A DNA stretch of 64,000 nucleotides, from NCBI RefSeq assembly GCF_037969725.1, contig NZ_CP150203.1:1132001-1196000 (forward strand), in the 5' to 3' direction. Within the stretch, counting starts at the first letter, position 1. Each line of letters opens with the position of its first letter. The stretch comes from Paenibacillus sp. FSL W8-0426. Its GTDB lineage: Bacteria; Bacillota; Bacilli; Paenibacillales; Paenibacillaceae. The position numbers were made by a program, and so were the translations under genes. The notes beneath the pieces were generated by a model. That model was not told the origin of the DNA. It did not search any database and was given only the letters and a program-made list of their open reading frames with translations. Positions 54,067 through 62,210 of this stretch are shown here, in pieces.

Positions 54067-55257
54067 TTACTTCGAGGATTCCAGTCGACGTATAAGTGCA
54101 TGAAGCCTGCGCATCGCTTCTTCCACCGTGGAACGTGGACAGGCCACGTTCATCCGCATGAATCCGTCCCCCTCGGAACCGAAGGCAGTGCCGTTATTAA
54201 AGGCAAGTCCTGCCTCATTCAACAACAGGTCAACAAGCTGCTCCTGGGGAATGCCCAAGGCACGAAAATCGAGCCACAGCAGGTAGGTTGCTTCCGGGAG
54301 ATGAACCCCCACCTGCGGCAAATGTTCGGAGACATATTGCTGCACAAAATCCATGTTTCCTTGGACATACATGAGGCAGTCGTCCAGCCAGTCTTCGGCA
54401 CCGTTATATGCCGCTTCCGTGGCGACGGCGCCAAAGGTGCTGATGCTTGATAGCCCCATCGTTTGCACGCCTTGGCTGAATATTTCGCGAAGCTTGGCAT
54501 TCGGAATAATGATGTTGGAGGTGCTAAGCCCCGGAATGTTGAACGTTTTGCTTGGGGCTGTGCAAATGATGCTTCGCTCGGCGATCTCGGCCGAAACCAG
54601 CGAAAGCGGAGTATGCGTTCCGCGTTGGTGCACAAGGTCGGCATGGATTTCGTCCGAAACGATGAGCACGTTGTATTGCAGGCATAGCTCGGACAGTTTT
54701 TCCAATTCCTCCCGTGTCCAAACCCGTCCAACCGGGTTATGCGGGCTGCACAGAATTAGCATTTTGACACGTCCGGTTTGCAGGCAGGATTCCAGTTGCT
54801 CCAGATCCATGGAATAATGGCCGTTTTCCAGTTTTAACGGGTTGGTCATCAGTTCCCGGTCCTGGCCGCGCACTACCTGGTAAAATGGCGCGTATACCGG
54901 GGTTTGGATAACGACGGCATCTCCCGGTTCGGTGAAACGCTGCACCGCAATGCTCAAAGCCGGCACAATTCCCGGCGTAAACACGATCCACTCGTCCTGA
55001 ATGTGCCAGCCGTGACGTCGCTGCATCCAGCCCCGCACAGCCTCGTGATAATCACGGGTACGCACAGTATAACCATAGACCCCATGCTGCACGCGGCGTT
55101 GGAGTGCCTGTACGACAGATGGCGGCGCAGCGAAATCCATGTCTGCGACCCACATCGGCAGCGCGTCCGCAACGCCGAATATTTCCTCCAGCGCATCCCA
55201 TTTTTCCGAACCGGAGGCAAGCCGATTAATCGGTTCGTCAAATGTATTCTTTTTCAA
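54067..55257 (-). CDS. MalY/PatB-type PLP-dependent C-S lyase/aminotransferase
   Basis: A 396-residue fold-type I PLP enzyme. The start is TTG 55257, well spaced behind AAGGGGGAT; the longer upstream frame has no ribosome site and no conservation. Conserved parts are LPMWVADMDFAAPPSVVQAL, GVYGYTVRTRDYHEAVRGWM, LCSPHNPVGRVWTREELEKL, IVSDEIHADLVHQRGTHTPL and the PLP-lysine region CTAPSKTFNIPGL. MalY/PatB proteins split cystathionine (beta-lyase) and some act as regulators. It is a single gene; the S9 peptidase gene upstream ends at its own terminator. Confidence 0.92.
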   Translation of the reverse strand: MKKNTFDEPINRLASGSEKWDALEEIFGVADALPMWVADMDFAAPPSVVQALQRRVQHGVYGYTVRTRDYHEAVRGWMQRRHGWHIQDEWIVFTPGIVPALSIAVQRFTEPGDAVVIQTPVYAPFYQVVRGQDRELMTNPLKLENGHYSMDLEQLESCLQTGRVKMLILCSPHNPVGRVWTREELEKLSELCLQYNVLIVSDEIHADLVHQRGTHTPLSLVSAEIAERSIICTAPSKTFNIPGLSTSNIIIPNAKLREIFSQGVQTMGLSSISTFGAVATEAAYNGAEDWLDDCLMYVQGNMDFVQQYVSEHLPQVGVHLPEATYLLWLDFRALGIPQEQLVDLLLNEAGLAFNNGTAFGSEGDGFMRMNVACPRSTVEEAMRRLHALIRRLESSK

Positions 55258-55412
55258 TGGAAAATCCCCCTTCAAATCCGTTCTTGCGACACTAATCGAC
55301 AGACTATTATCTGATAAATTCGTCGATTGCGCAACCGTCTCCCATAGGTTTAGGTCATTCCTGTATCTGCAAAATCGAGGGGATTTATTCGCTTGTGCGG
55401 CATTACAGGGCG

Positions 55413-55475
55413 CCAAAAAAACAACCACCGCAAGGCATCCTCCGAAATATAGGAGATCAGCCGTGGTGGTTGTTC
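55413..55475 (-). terminator. Terminator of the S9 peptidase gene
   Basis: On the minus strand, AACAACCACCACGG pairs with GCGGTGGTTGTT, followed by seven T. Confidence 0.8.
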
Positions 55476-55489
55476 ATCTTGCCGATATT

Positions 55490-57487
55490 TTATAAATGCT
55501 CGTTAAACCAGCCGACGATGTGTTCCAGCCGCCGCACTCTCAGGTACGGATTGCCGCCGCGGGACAGTTCGTGATTCGCGCCGGGAAAGCGGACCAAACG
55601 CGTCTTTTGCCCGCGTCGCTTCAAGGCGATGAATAACTGCTCTGCCTGTTCGATCGGGCAGCGGAGGTCTTGCTCTCCGTGCAAAATCAGCAGCGGCGTT
55701 TGGATCTGTCCCACATAAGCAAGAGGGGAGTGCTTCCACAGCTTTTCCGTATCTTCCCAAGCGTTGCCGCCAATCTGGTCTTCCGTGAAATAGTATCCGA
55801 TATCGCTGACTCCGTAGAAGGAGAGCCAATTGGAGATGGAGCGCTGCGTAACTGCGGCCTTGAAGCGGTTCGTATGCCCAACGATCCAGTTGGTCATGAA
55901 GCCGCCGTAACTGCCTCCCGTTACGCCCAATCGGGATTCGTCGATGTACGGGTATGCGGATAAAGCGTAGTCCAAAGCTTCCATCAAATCGCGATAATCC
56001 CCGCCTCCGTAATCCCCGCGGCATGCGTTAACGAACTGCTGCCCATAGCCCAAACCGCCACGAGGGTTAAGGTAGACGACGGCATAACCTTGCGCGGCGA
56101 GCATTTGGAATTCATGCATAAACGTGAAGCCGTACATCATGTGCGGACCCCCGTGGATCTCCAAAATGGTTGGCACTTTGACGTCCTTGGTCGTATGTGC
56201 GGGTTTCATGATCCATCCCTGCAAACGCAGTCCGTCCGAAGCATCGAACCAAAACGTTTCAGGAGTGCAGACACCGATTTCTTTCCCCAATTGCGGGTTG
56301 CTGCAAGTCAGTTGCACAGGCTCCTGTTCCGATGCTTTGCTGTGTTCGTACAGATAAATATCACCCGGATTCAGGACATCGGCTTGAGCGGCAATGATCG
56401 ATCCGTCAGGCAATTCCGCGAACTGATAAATTTCCTTTTCCGCAGGCAGCAGGTATTCCCCATGACGTCCATCCAGCGGGAATCGGGCAACGCGTACGCT
56501 GCCATGAACGGTGGCCAGGCACAAAATCGTTGAGCCATCCCGTGTATATACCGGTCCGGTCGTGGTAAGTGTTGATCGCATGTCGCCAACGATGGCATGA
56601 CCGAGCTGAACATCCCAATCCTTGCTCACACAGCGAAGTTCCCCACCTGAAGCAGGAAGGACATATAACTTGGTGAGCGTGGCATTGCCATAAGAACGGT
56701 CGTTGGCAAACAGCGCGATGGACCCTGAATCCGGCGCAAAGGCCAAACGGCTGAATTGATAGCCCTCCGGCGTCAGTTGCTGGACATCCGAACCGTCCGG
56801 ACGGGCAAGGTAAACATGGTTAGTCATTGAAAAGTCGTTGTTGTCCTCGCCCGCCTTTGGCATTTGGGTGATCCAGGCGATGCTGGACCCGTCGGGTGAC
56901 CATGCATAGTCAGCCACATCGAAATGGCCGGAAGTGACCTGCCGGGATTCGCCTCCGTCTACAGGTATAACAAAGAGGTGAGCTCGCTGCCCATTCCACA
57001 ACCCGCTGGCATCGGATTTCATCCGGATTCGATCCACTACGAGTTCCCGCAGCGGTTTGTCCGGTTCATCCGCATCCTCTCCGGCTCCCGTATCCGGTTT
57101 TACGGATGATTTCACGAGCAAGGACGAACCGTCGGGCGACCAGCACAGGGAGCTGACACCCTGTTCAAGGTGCGTGACCCGAATCGCCTCTCCGCCATCG
57201 GCAGCAATCAGCCACGCTTGGGTTTTGCCTTCATGTTCCCGCAGAAAGGCCAGCCGTGTTCCATCCGGCGACCAGGCAGGCGAGTGATCACGCGTACCTG
57301 AGGTGAATGGCCTCTCTTTGAGCTCATCCAGTTCCAAAAGCATCAAGCGGGATACATAGCCATCCTGCTGCTCATTGACCCTGCGGCTAACGTAGACAAG
57401 CCGAGTGCCATCGGGAGAGGGGATTGGGTCATGGACCCATGTAATCTGATATAGATCCTCCGGCGTAATGCCACGCTGTTTGCTCAA
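55490..57487 (-). CDS. S9 family serine peptidase (acylaminoacyl-peptidase/prolyl oligopeptidase-like)
   Basis: A 665-residue cytosolic peptidase. TTG 57487 is preferred because AGGAGGAGACACA ends directly before it; ATG 57502 in the same frame includes the ribosome site and is less likely. The N-terminal half is a beta-propeller with repeated PDG motifs (IPSPDGTRLVYVSRR, AWSPDGTRLAFLREH, CWSPDGSSLLVK). The C-terminal hydrolase has the catalytic Ser in GVTGGSYGGFMTNWIVGHTN, Asp in LILHGEQDLRCPIEQAEQL and His in FPGANHELSRGG. It removes acylated residues or short peptides from peptide N-termini. Confidence 0.93.
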   Translation of the reverse strand: MSKQRGITPEDLYQITWVHDPIPSPDGTRLVYVSRRVNEQQDGYVSRLMLLELDELKERPFTSGTRDHSPAWSPDGTRLAFLREHEGKTQAWLIAADGGEAIRVTHLEQGVSSLCWSPDGSSLLVKSSVKPDTGAGEDADEPDKPLRELVVDRIRMKSDASGLWNGQRAHLFVIPVDGGESRQVTSGHFDVADYAWSPDGSSIAWITQMPKAGEDNNDFSMTNHVYLARPDGSDVQQLTPEGYQFSRLAFAPDSGSIALFANDRSYGNATLTKLYVLPASGGELRCVSKDWDVQLGHAIVGDMRSTLTTTGPVYTRDGSTILCLATVHGSVRVARFPLDGRHGEYLLPAEKEIYQFAELPDGSIIAAQADVLNPGDIYLYEHSKASEQEPVQLTCSNPQLGKEIGVCTPETFWFDASDGLRLQGWIMKPAHTTKDVKVPTILEIHGGPHMMYGFTFMHEFQMLAAQGYAVVYLNPRGGLGYGQQFVNACRGDYGGGDYRDLMEALDYALSAYPYIDESRLGVTGGSYGGFMTNWIVGHTNRFKAAVTQRSISNWLSFYGVSDIGYYFTEDQIGGNAWEDTEKLWKHSPLAYVGQIQTPLLILHGEQDLRCPIEQAEQLFIALKRRGQKTRLVRFPGANHELSRGGNPYLRVRRLEHIVGWFNEHL

Positions 57488-57747
57488 TGTGTCTCCTCCT
57501 GCCATTGTTTTATTTTCCTGACCTTTCCATTTATCATAAATCAATGCGCCGACCTGGACAACACTTTAAAATCAAGTAAAGTTTGCGGAAAAGGAATTGC
57601 TCACGGGGTGCCGAATCCTAGAAGATATGGCTTGAATGCGGTTGATTTCGATGAAATTCCGCCATGGCGCTGGAAAAGCGTATAGGGTCATCATTCAATC
57701 CAATCGTCCAATATCGCTCTGAACAGGCGGGAAAAGGAGGAAGACAC

Positions 57748-58617
57748 ATGACCAGAAACAAAGCAGAAGCACGAACGGTGCGGCTTCCTGATGGAACGGA
57801 ATTGCCGGCCATCGGGCAAGGCACTTGGTATATGGGCGAAAGCATCCATCAACGTGATGATGAGGTGAGAGCGCTGCAGAGCGGACTGGCGCTGGGCATG
57901 ACGCTGATCGATACGGCGGAGATGTATGCCGACGGTAGAGCGGAAGAAGTGACGGGCGAGGCTATAAAGGGCCGTCGGGACGAAGCATTTATCGTTTCGA
58001 AAGTGTATCCCCATCATGCCGGTCGCAAGCACATGCAGACTGCCTGCGAGAACAGCCTGAAACGGTTGAACACGGATCGGATCGACTTGTATTTGCTGCA
58101 TTGGCGCGGTCATATACCGCTGGAAGAGACGGTGCAGGAATTGGAGCGGCTGAAGAAGTCCGGCAAAATTTTGCGTTGGGGCGTCTCCAATCTGGATACG
58201 GAAGACATGGAAGAATTATGGCGCATACACGGCGGAGAACAGTGCGCTGCCAATCAGGTGCTGTACCATGCCGCTTCGCGCGGGATCGAGCATGATTTGC
58301 TGCCGTGGCAGCGGGAGCGCCTCATCCCCGTAATGGCTTACTGTCCTCTTGCCCAAGGGGGACGATTGCGCCGGGATCTGTTGGAGCACCCGGTCATTCG
58401 GGATATCGCCTCGGCCCGATCGGTGCGACCGGCCCAGATTGCGCTATCCTGGGTTATACGAGACGGTGACGTGCTAGCTATTCCGAAAGCGGTGCAGCCG
58501 GACCATGTGGCAGACAATGCCGCCGCGATGGACATCGTCCTGACGGCTGAAGAATTGGAACGGATCAACGAGGCTTTCCCCGCACCGGGGCGCAAAGTCC
58601 CGCTGGATATGGTCTAG
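57748..58617 (+). CDS. Aldo/keto reductase (second)
   Basis: A 289-residue oxidoreductase; ATG 57748 follows AAAAGGAGGAAGACAC. The catalytic tetrad is D55 (LIDTAEMY), Y60, K85 (IVSKVYPHH) and H118 (LYLLHWRGHI). It ends with the NADPH-loop segment AIPKAVQPDHVADNAAAMDI. It is shorter than the reductase at 11865 and closer to the AKR5/YeaE-type group that reduces 2-oxoaldehydes and keto acids. It is a single gene followed by a terminator. The substrate is unknown. Confidence 0.92.
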   Translation: MTRNKAEARTVRLPDGTELPAIGQGTWYMGESIHQRDDEVRALQSGLALGMTLIDTAEMYADGRAEEVTGEAIKGRRDEAFIVSKVYPHHAGRKHMQTACENSLKRLNTDRIDLYLLHWRGHIPLEETVQELERLKKSGKILRWGVSNLDTEDMEELWRIHGGEQCAANQVLYHAASRGIEHDLLPWQRERLIPVMAYCPLAQGGRLRRDLLEHPVIRDIASARSVRPAQIALSWVIRDGDVLAIPKAVQPDHVADNAAAMDIVLTAEELERINEAFPAPGRKVPLDMV

Positions 58618-58656
58618 TTCTTTTTTTGAACATCAATGGAACAGGAAATGATTGAA

Positions 58657-58684
58657 GGGCAGATGTATGCATCTGCTCTTTTTT
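58657..58684 (+). terminator. Terminator after the aldo/keto reductase
   Basis: GCAGATG and CATCTGC form a short stem followed by six T. Confidence 0.7.
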
Positions 58685-58726
58685 CATGGGTGCGAACTGC
58701 TTTTTATTGAAAATTAGAAAATGGGC

Positions 58727-58768
58727 TTTACAGTAATAGAATACCAGTGTACTATGTAACTAACACAC
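58727..58768 (+). promoter_or_regulatory. Promoter and operator of the second GntR-ABC operon
   Basis: TTTACA (58727-58732) and TACTAT (58750-58755) are 17 bases apart. GTGTACTATGTAACTAACAC overlaps the -10 and the start site. It shares TGTACTA with the perfect palindrome at 48239-48259 but its right arm differs, suggesting related but separate regulation. Confidence 0.6.
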
Positions 58769-58792
58769 CGTTACAGAAAGGAGAGACACGAT

Positions 58793-59197
58793 ATGGCTAT
58801 GGAATTTGACAATAACTTGCCGATTTATTTGCAGATTATGCAGCATATCAAAAAACAAATCGTGACCGGAAAACTCAAGGCCGGCGACAAGATTCCTTCG
58901 GTTCGCGAGCTTGCGGCGGAATTGCAGATTAATCCCAATACCGTGCAGCGCACGTTCCAGGAGCTTGAGCGGGAAGAAGTGGTGGAAACCAGGCGCGGAC
59001 TGGGCAGATACGTGACTAGCGAGGAGGCGAAAATCATGACGATCAAAAAAGAGATGGCCGGCGAACTGTTGGAGCGGTTCCTGACCGGCATGCAGGAGCT
59101 TGGCATCGAAGATCGGGATATTGTGGCCATTGTGGCGGACGCCGTTGCCGAAGGGCAGCAGGGAAAGGGAGGAACTGGACATGAGCAGCATTCTTGA
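58793..59197 (+). CDS. YtrA-type GntR regulator (operon 2)
   Basis: A 134-residue regulator; ATG 58793 follows AAAGGAGAGACACGAT. The winged helix is IYLQIMQHIKKQIVTGKLKA, IPSVRELAAELQINPNTVQR, TFQELEREEVVETRRGLGRY (residues about 11-75), with a helical tail to the end. It is a paralogue of the regulator at 48356. It overlaps the ATPase gene by 17 bases, so regulator, ATPase and permease form one coupled operon. Autorepression through the site at 58749 is inferred. Confidence 0.92.
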   Translation: MAMEFDNNLPIYLQIMQHIKKQIVTGKLKAGDKIPSVRELAAELQINPNTVQRTFQELEREEVVETRRGLGRYVTSEEAKIMTIKKEMAGELLERFLTGMQELGIEDRDIVAIVADAVAEGQQGKGGTGHEQHS

Positions 59198-59879
59198 ACT
59201 AAGCAATGTCAGCAAAAACTATGGCAGCAAAAGGGCGCTTCGCGATGTTTCGCTGCGCATTGAACCCGGCAAGATCGTCGGTTTGTTGGGCAGCAATGGC
59301 AGCGGCAAAAGTACGCTGATGAAGCTGGCTGCAGGTCTGCTGCATCCGAGCAGCGGAACGATTGAGATCAACGGCAGGCCCGTTGGACTGGAAACGAAAA
59401 CCTTGGTGTCGTTTATGCCGGATCGGCCCTTGACCGAAAGCTGGATGAAGGTGCGTGATGCCGTGGCTTATTTCCGGGATTTCTTTCCGGATTTTGATGA
59501 AGCAAAGGCCCGTGAAATGCTTGCTTTCATGAAGCTTGATGCCGGGGAACGGGTACGCAATCTGTCCAAAGGCATGAATGAACGCCTGCAGCTGACCTTG
59601 GCGCTTTCCCGGAAAGCACATCTTTACTTGCTCGATGAGCCGATCGCAGGGGTGGACCCGGTGGCCCGTGGCAAAATACTGGATGCCATCGTCAAGTTCT
59701 ACGACGAAGATAGCAGTCTGATCATATCGACGCATCTTGTCAGTGATATCGAACGGATCTTCGATGAGGTTGTATTTATACGTGAAGGCGAAATGTTAAT
59801 GAAGGAAGAGGTGGAGACACTTCGTCTCCAGCACGGGAAAAGCGTGGATGACATGTTCAAGGAGGTATATGCGGAATGA
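59181..59879 (+). CDS. ABC ATPase (operon 2)
   Basis: A 232-residue ATPase; ATG 59181 follows GGGAGGAACTGG. Walker A GSNGSGKST (residues about 36-44), signature region NLSKGMNERLQLTLALSRKA, Walker B LYLLDEPIAGVDPV and H-loop LIISTHLVSDIERI are present. It lacks the longer C-terminal domain of the ATPase of operon 1. It overlaps the permease start by four bases (ATGA). It belongs to the group that powers ABC-2 permeases such as YtrB or bacitracin-type exporters. Confidence 0.92.
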   Translation: MSSILELSNVSKNYGSKRALRDVSLRIEPGKIVGLLGSNGSGKSTLMKLAAGLLHPSSGTIEINGRPVGLETKTLVSFMPDRPLTESWMKVRDAVAYFRDFFPDFDEAKAREMLAFMKLDAGERVRNLSKGMNERLQLTLALSRKAHLYLLDEPIAGVDPVARGKILDAIVKFYDEDSSLIISTHLVSDIERIFDEVVFIREGEMLMKEEVETLRLQHGKSVDDMFKEVYAE

Positions 59880-60613
59880 TGACATTGCTGAAATACGATT
59901 TTAGAAAAAACCTCAACAGGTTGCTTGCCTCGCTCGTGGTATTGGCCGCGATTCAGGTTGCTATGGCGCTTTTCTTCCCAGCGCAGCAGGAGATTTTGGC
60001 GGTATTCAGTTATGTTGGCGTGGGCGTAGCCATCTTCATCAAAGTCATCCGCACCTATCTGTCCAACCTGAGATCGTACAGTCGAAGGCTTGTACCGGTA
60101 CATGGATTGTCCCACGTCCTGTCACCGTTGTTGTTCGGCACGATATGCGGACTGGTTTTGCTTGGTTTGGCCGCCATTCATTTCTATATTTATAAAGCAG
60201 CGCACGGTACGCCAGGCCTCGGCTACTTTATTGAAATGATGGGATTTGGGCCTTCGAAGGTGGCCGCGATTATCCTTTTTGCTTGGTGGGTCGCGATGTT
60301 CATGGCCATTACGATTTTCCTGTCGATTTCCATTGCAGGGGCGTTCCGCTGGAAAACCGGCCCTTGGATCGGCATTCTTGCGTTTTTCGTGTTAACCAAC
60401 GTGGTTTCGTGGCTGGATAACATCATTTTCTCGGGACGGATCAATCCGATGGATGTTTTCGTTGTAACGGAAAGCAGCAGCGAAATTTCCATTGTCTCCA
60501 CGAATTTTGGCTGGGATTCGATGGTGTGGGGCCATATCGTCTTTGAAGTGGCGTTGGCTGCCATCTTTGTGGGTGTGACGGTTTATCTTAACCATCGGAG
60601 GGTGGAAGCCTGA
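59876..60613 (+). CDS. ABC-2-type permease (operon 2)
   Basis: A 245-residue membrane protein starting at ATG 59876 (or the next ATG, 59879) behind AAGGAGGTATATGCGG. Six hydrophobic helices are visible (LASLVVLAAIQVAMALFFPA, LFGTICGLVLLGLAAIHFYI, AAIILFAWWVAMFMAITIFL, IGILAFFVLTNVVSWLDNII, IVFEVALAAIFVGVTVYLNH among them). It is the last gene of the operon. Unlike the permease of operon 1 it has no large extracytoplasmic domain, so the two systems probably handle different substrates. Confidence 0.88.
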   Translation: MMTLLKYDFRKNLNRLLASLVVLAAIQVAMALFFPAQQEILAVFSYVGVGVAIFIKVIRTYLSNLRSYSRRLVPVHGLSHVLSPLLFGTICGLVLLGLAAIHFYIYKAAHGTPGLGYFIEMMGFGPSKVAAIILFAWWVAMFMAITIFLSISIAGAFRWKTGPWIGILAFFVLTNVVSWLDNIIFSGRINPMDVFVVTESSSEISIVSTNFGWDSMVWGHIVFEVALAAIFVGVTVYLNHRRVEA

Positions 60614-60705
60614 GTGAATGAAACCATTCCCCCTCTTATACGTAAAAAATGATATATTGTCTTTTTTGGCAGAAATGTTAATTTTGTCGCATAAGGAGGG
60701 GGATC

Positions 60706-61206
60706 ATGGAACTTTACTTCAGGGATAACTTCTTCAATGCCGGTTATACGGAGATCATGAATCATGCACAGGAACAGGCCGGTTATTTGGATCTGAAAAG
60801 CGCATGGGGTTCATCGCTGGATGTTTACGACCGATCCGGCCTGGCGTGCAGCGGGAAATTCCGCATGCTCAGCAACCGATGGGAGATCGATCGCGCGGAT
60901 GGGTACCCGCTCGGCGTGCTGAGGGCCAGATTCAGTTTCTTCAGCAAAAAGTACGAATACGATGCCGGGCAGCGCGGCATATATGACGTGAATGCGCCTG
61001 CGTTTTCCCAGGATTACGAGATCGCGGGCACGGATGGAAGCGTGGTTGCGCGCTTTCAGCGAACGAGTGGATGGTTCAGTTCGGGCGCTTTTATGCTAAG
61101 CAATACATCCGATCAGCTCGATAGCTATGAATTGGTCGCCGTGGTCATGGGCGTACATGCTATCAACAAAAGACGTAACTCGGCCGCATCCAGCAGCAGT
61201 ACGTAG
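60706..61206 (+). CDS. LURP-one-like/tubby-C-like protein
   Basis: A 166-residue soluble protein; ATG 60706 follows AAGGAGGGGGATC. The pattern of short strands (LDVYDRSGLACSGKFRMLSN, WEIDRADGYPLGVLRARFSF, YEIAGTDGSVVARFQRTSGW) resembles the LURP-one/YxjI family, a single barrel related to tubby and scramblase folds, with unknown function in bacteria. The C-terminus is Ser-rich (NSAASSSST). It is separate from the ABC operon by 92 bases and ends at a clear terminator. The family call is moderate. Confidence 0.7.
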   Translation: MELYFRDNFFNAGYTEIMNHAQEQAGYLDLKSAWGSSLDVYDRSGLACSGKFRMLSNRWEIDRADGYPLGVLRARFSFFSKKYEYDAGQRGIYDVNAPAFSQDYEIAGTDGSVVARFQRTSGWFSSGAFMLSNTSDQLDSYELVAVVMGVHAINKRRNSAASSSST

Positions 61207-61238
61207 CATCATAGCGTATTTACGGAGCGGCCATGAAG

Positions 61239-61267
61239 AAAAGCCCTGGCATAGAGCAGGGCTTTTT
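61239..61267 (+). terminator. Terminator after the LURP-one-like gene
   Basis: AAAGCCCTG pairs with CAGGGCTTT around GCATAGAG, followed by T residues. Confidence 0.85.
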
Positions 61268-61319
61268 GGCATGTTTTCCGTTCGGTATGGAGAGTGGGCT
61301 GAGCCTTCCCAAGGATATG

Positions 61320-62210
61320 CTAAACGCTGCCGCTGATTTCCTTTTTTTCAATGGAGCTGTTGTTCATGCCCCTGGATTTCCTATCCTTTTCATTGCCGAT
61401 CTCCTCCATGTCACTTTCGGCATACCGAGCCAATACTTTGGCTGCCGTTTCGGACATGCGTCCACGTAAGACCTCATCCTCGATGATGCGTACGCGTTTG
61501 CCCAGAAAGCGCATTTTGGATAGGACATAATCGATTTCGCCGCGAGGCACGCTAAGCTCAGTCCGATAAGTTTGTGTAGGCTCATCGTACGTGACTTGTT
61601 TCTCGAAGCAGGAGAAGGCGTACAGAATACGCGACAATTCGGGGTTGTATTCAGGCAGCACTTCAATGGTGATGCTTGTTTTTCGGCGGTCGGTCAACAG
61701 GGCAATCTGCCTGTTGTAGCGGCCGATATCTTCAGGGTTCAACTCCACGGGCTCTATGGCCACGATGCTGTGCAGTTTGGTAGCCATCAGTTTGCGATAA
61801 CGCGGAGCGTACCACAGGACATACCATTCCTTTTTGACCATGGAATATTCGAGGCGATACGGGTATCCCAGCTGATCATGGCTGACGCGCCCGTGACGCA
61901 CCCGGCCTGTCAGCCGGAAGCCCTGCCGCTTCAGCAGCATCTCGCGCAGCGGTTTCAACAGCGGATGATGGACGCTGGCTTCCTCGCTTTTTGCTTTTTC
62001 GGTCAAATACTCGCCAAGGTGCATGTCTTGCTCCCCGTCCAGCATGTGCACCAGCTTCTCGCGTGTCTGCGGGGTCAGCGCGCCTTGCGCCGACGGGTGA
62101 TCCAGCATCATGCGAAGCCAGGCGCGTTCCTGCGCCGTCCAGGTAAACAGTCCGGTTTCATTCAGCTTCGTCATCATCTGGTAATTGAACATTTTCTCGA
62201 ACAGGTTCAT
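61320..62210 (-). CDS. WYL domain regulator (second of pair)
   Basis: About 296 residues. ATG 62210 is used; AAGGAG lies 13 bases before it, and a TTG at 62222 directly beside the site is the alternative. The middle has a WYL domain: RLEYSMVKKEWYVLWYAPRY, then KLMATKLHSIVAIEPVELNP. The C-terminal extension RGEIDYVLSKMRFLGKRVRI is typical of WYL regulators. It has no obvious DNA-binding helix-turn-helix at its N-terminus. It overlaps the preceding WYL gene by 53 bases, so the two are made together and may act as a pair. Confidence 0.85.
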   Translation of the reverse strand: MNLFEKMFNYQMMTKLNETGLFTWTAQERAWLRMMLDHPSAQGALTPQTREKLVHMLDGEQDMHLGEYLTEKAKSEEASVHHPLLKPLREMLLKRQGFRLTGRVRHGRVSHDQLGYPYRLEYSMVKKEWYVLWYAPRYRKLMATKLHSIVAIEPVELNPEDIGRYNRQIALLTDRRKTSITIEVLPEYNPELSRILYAFSCFEKQVTYDEPTQTYRTELSVPRGEIDYVLSKMRFLGKRVRIIEDEVLRGRMSETAAKVLARYAESDMEEIGNEKDRKSRGMNNSSIEKKEISGSV

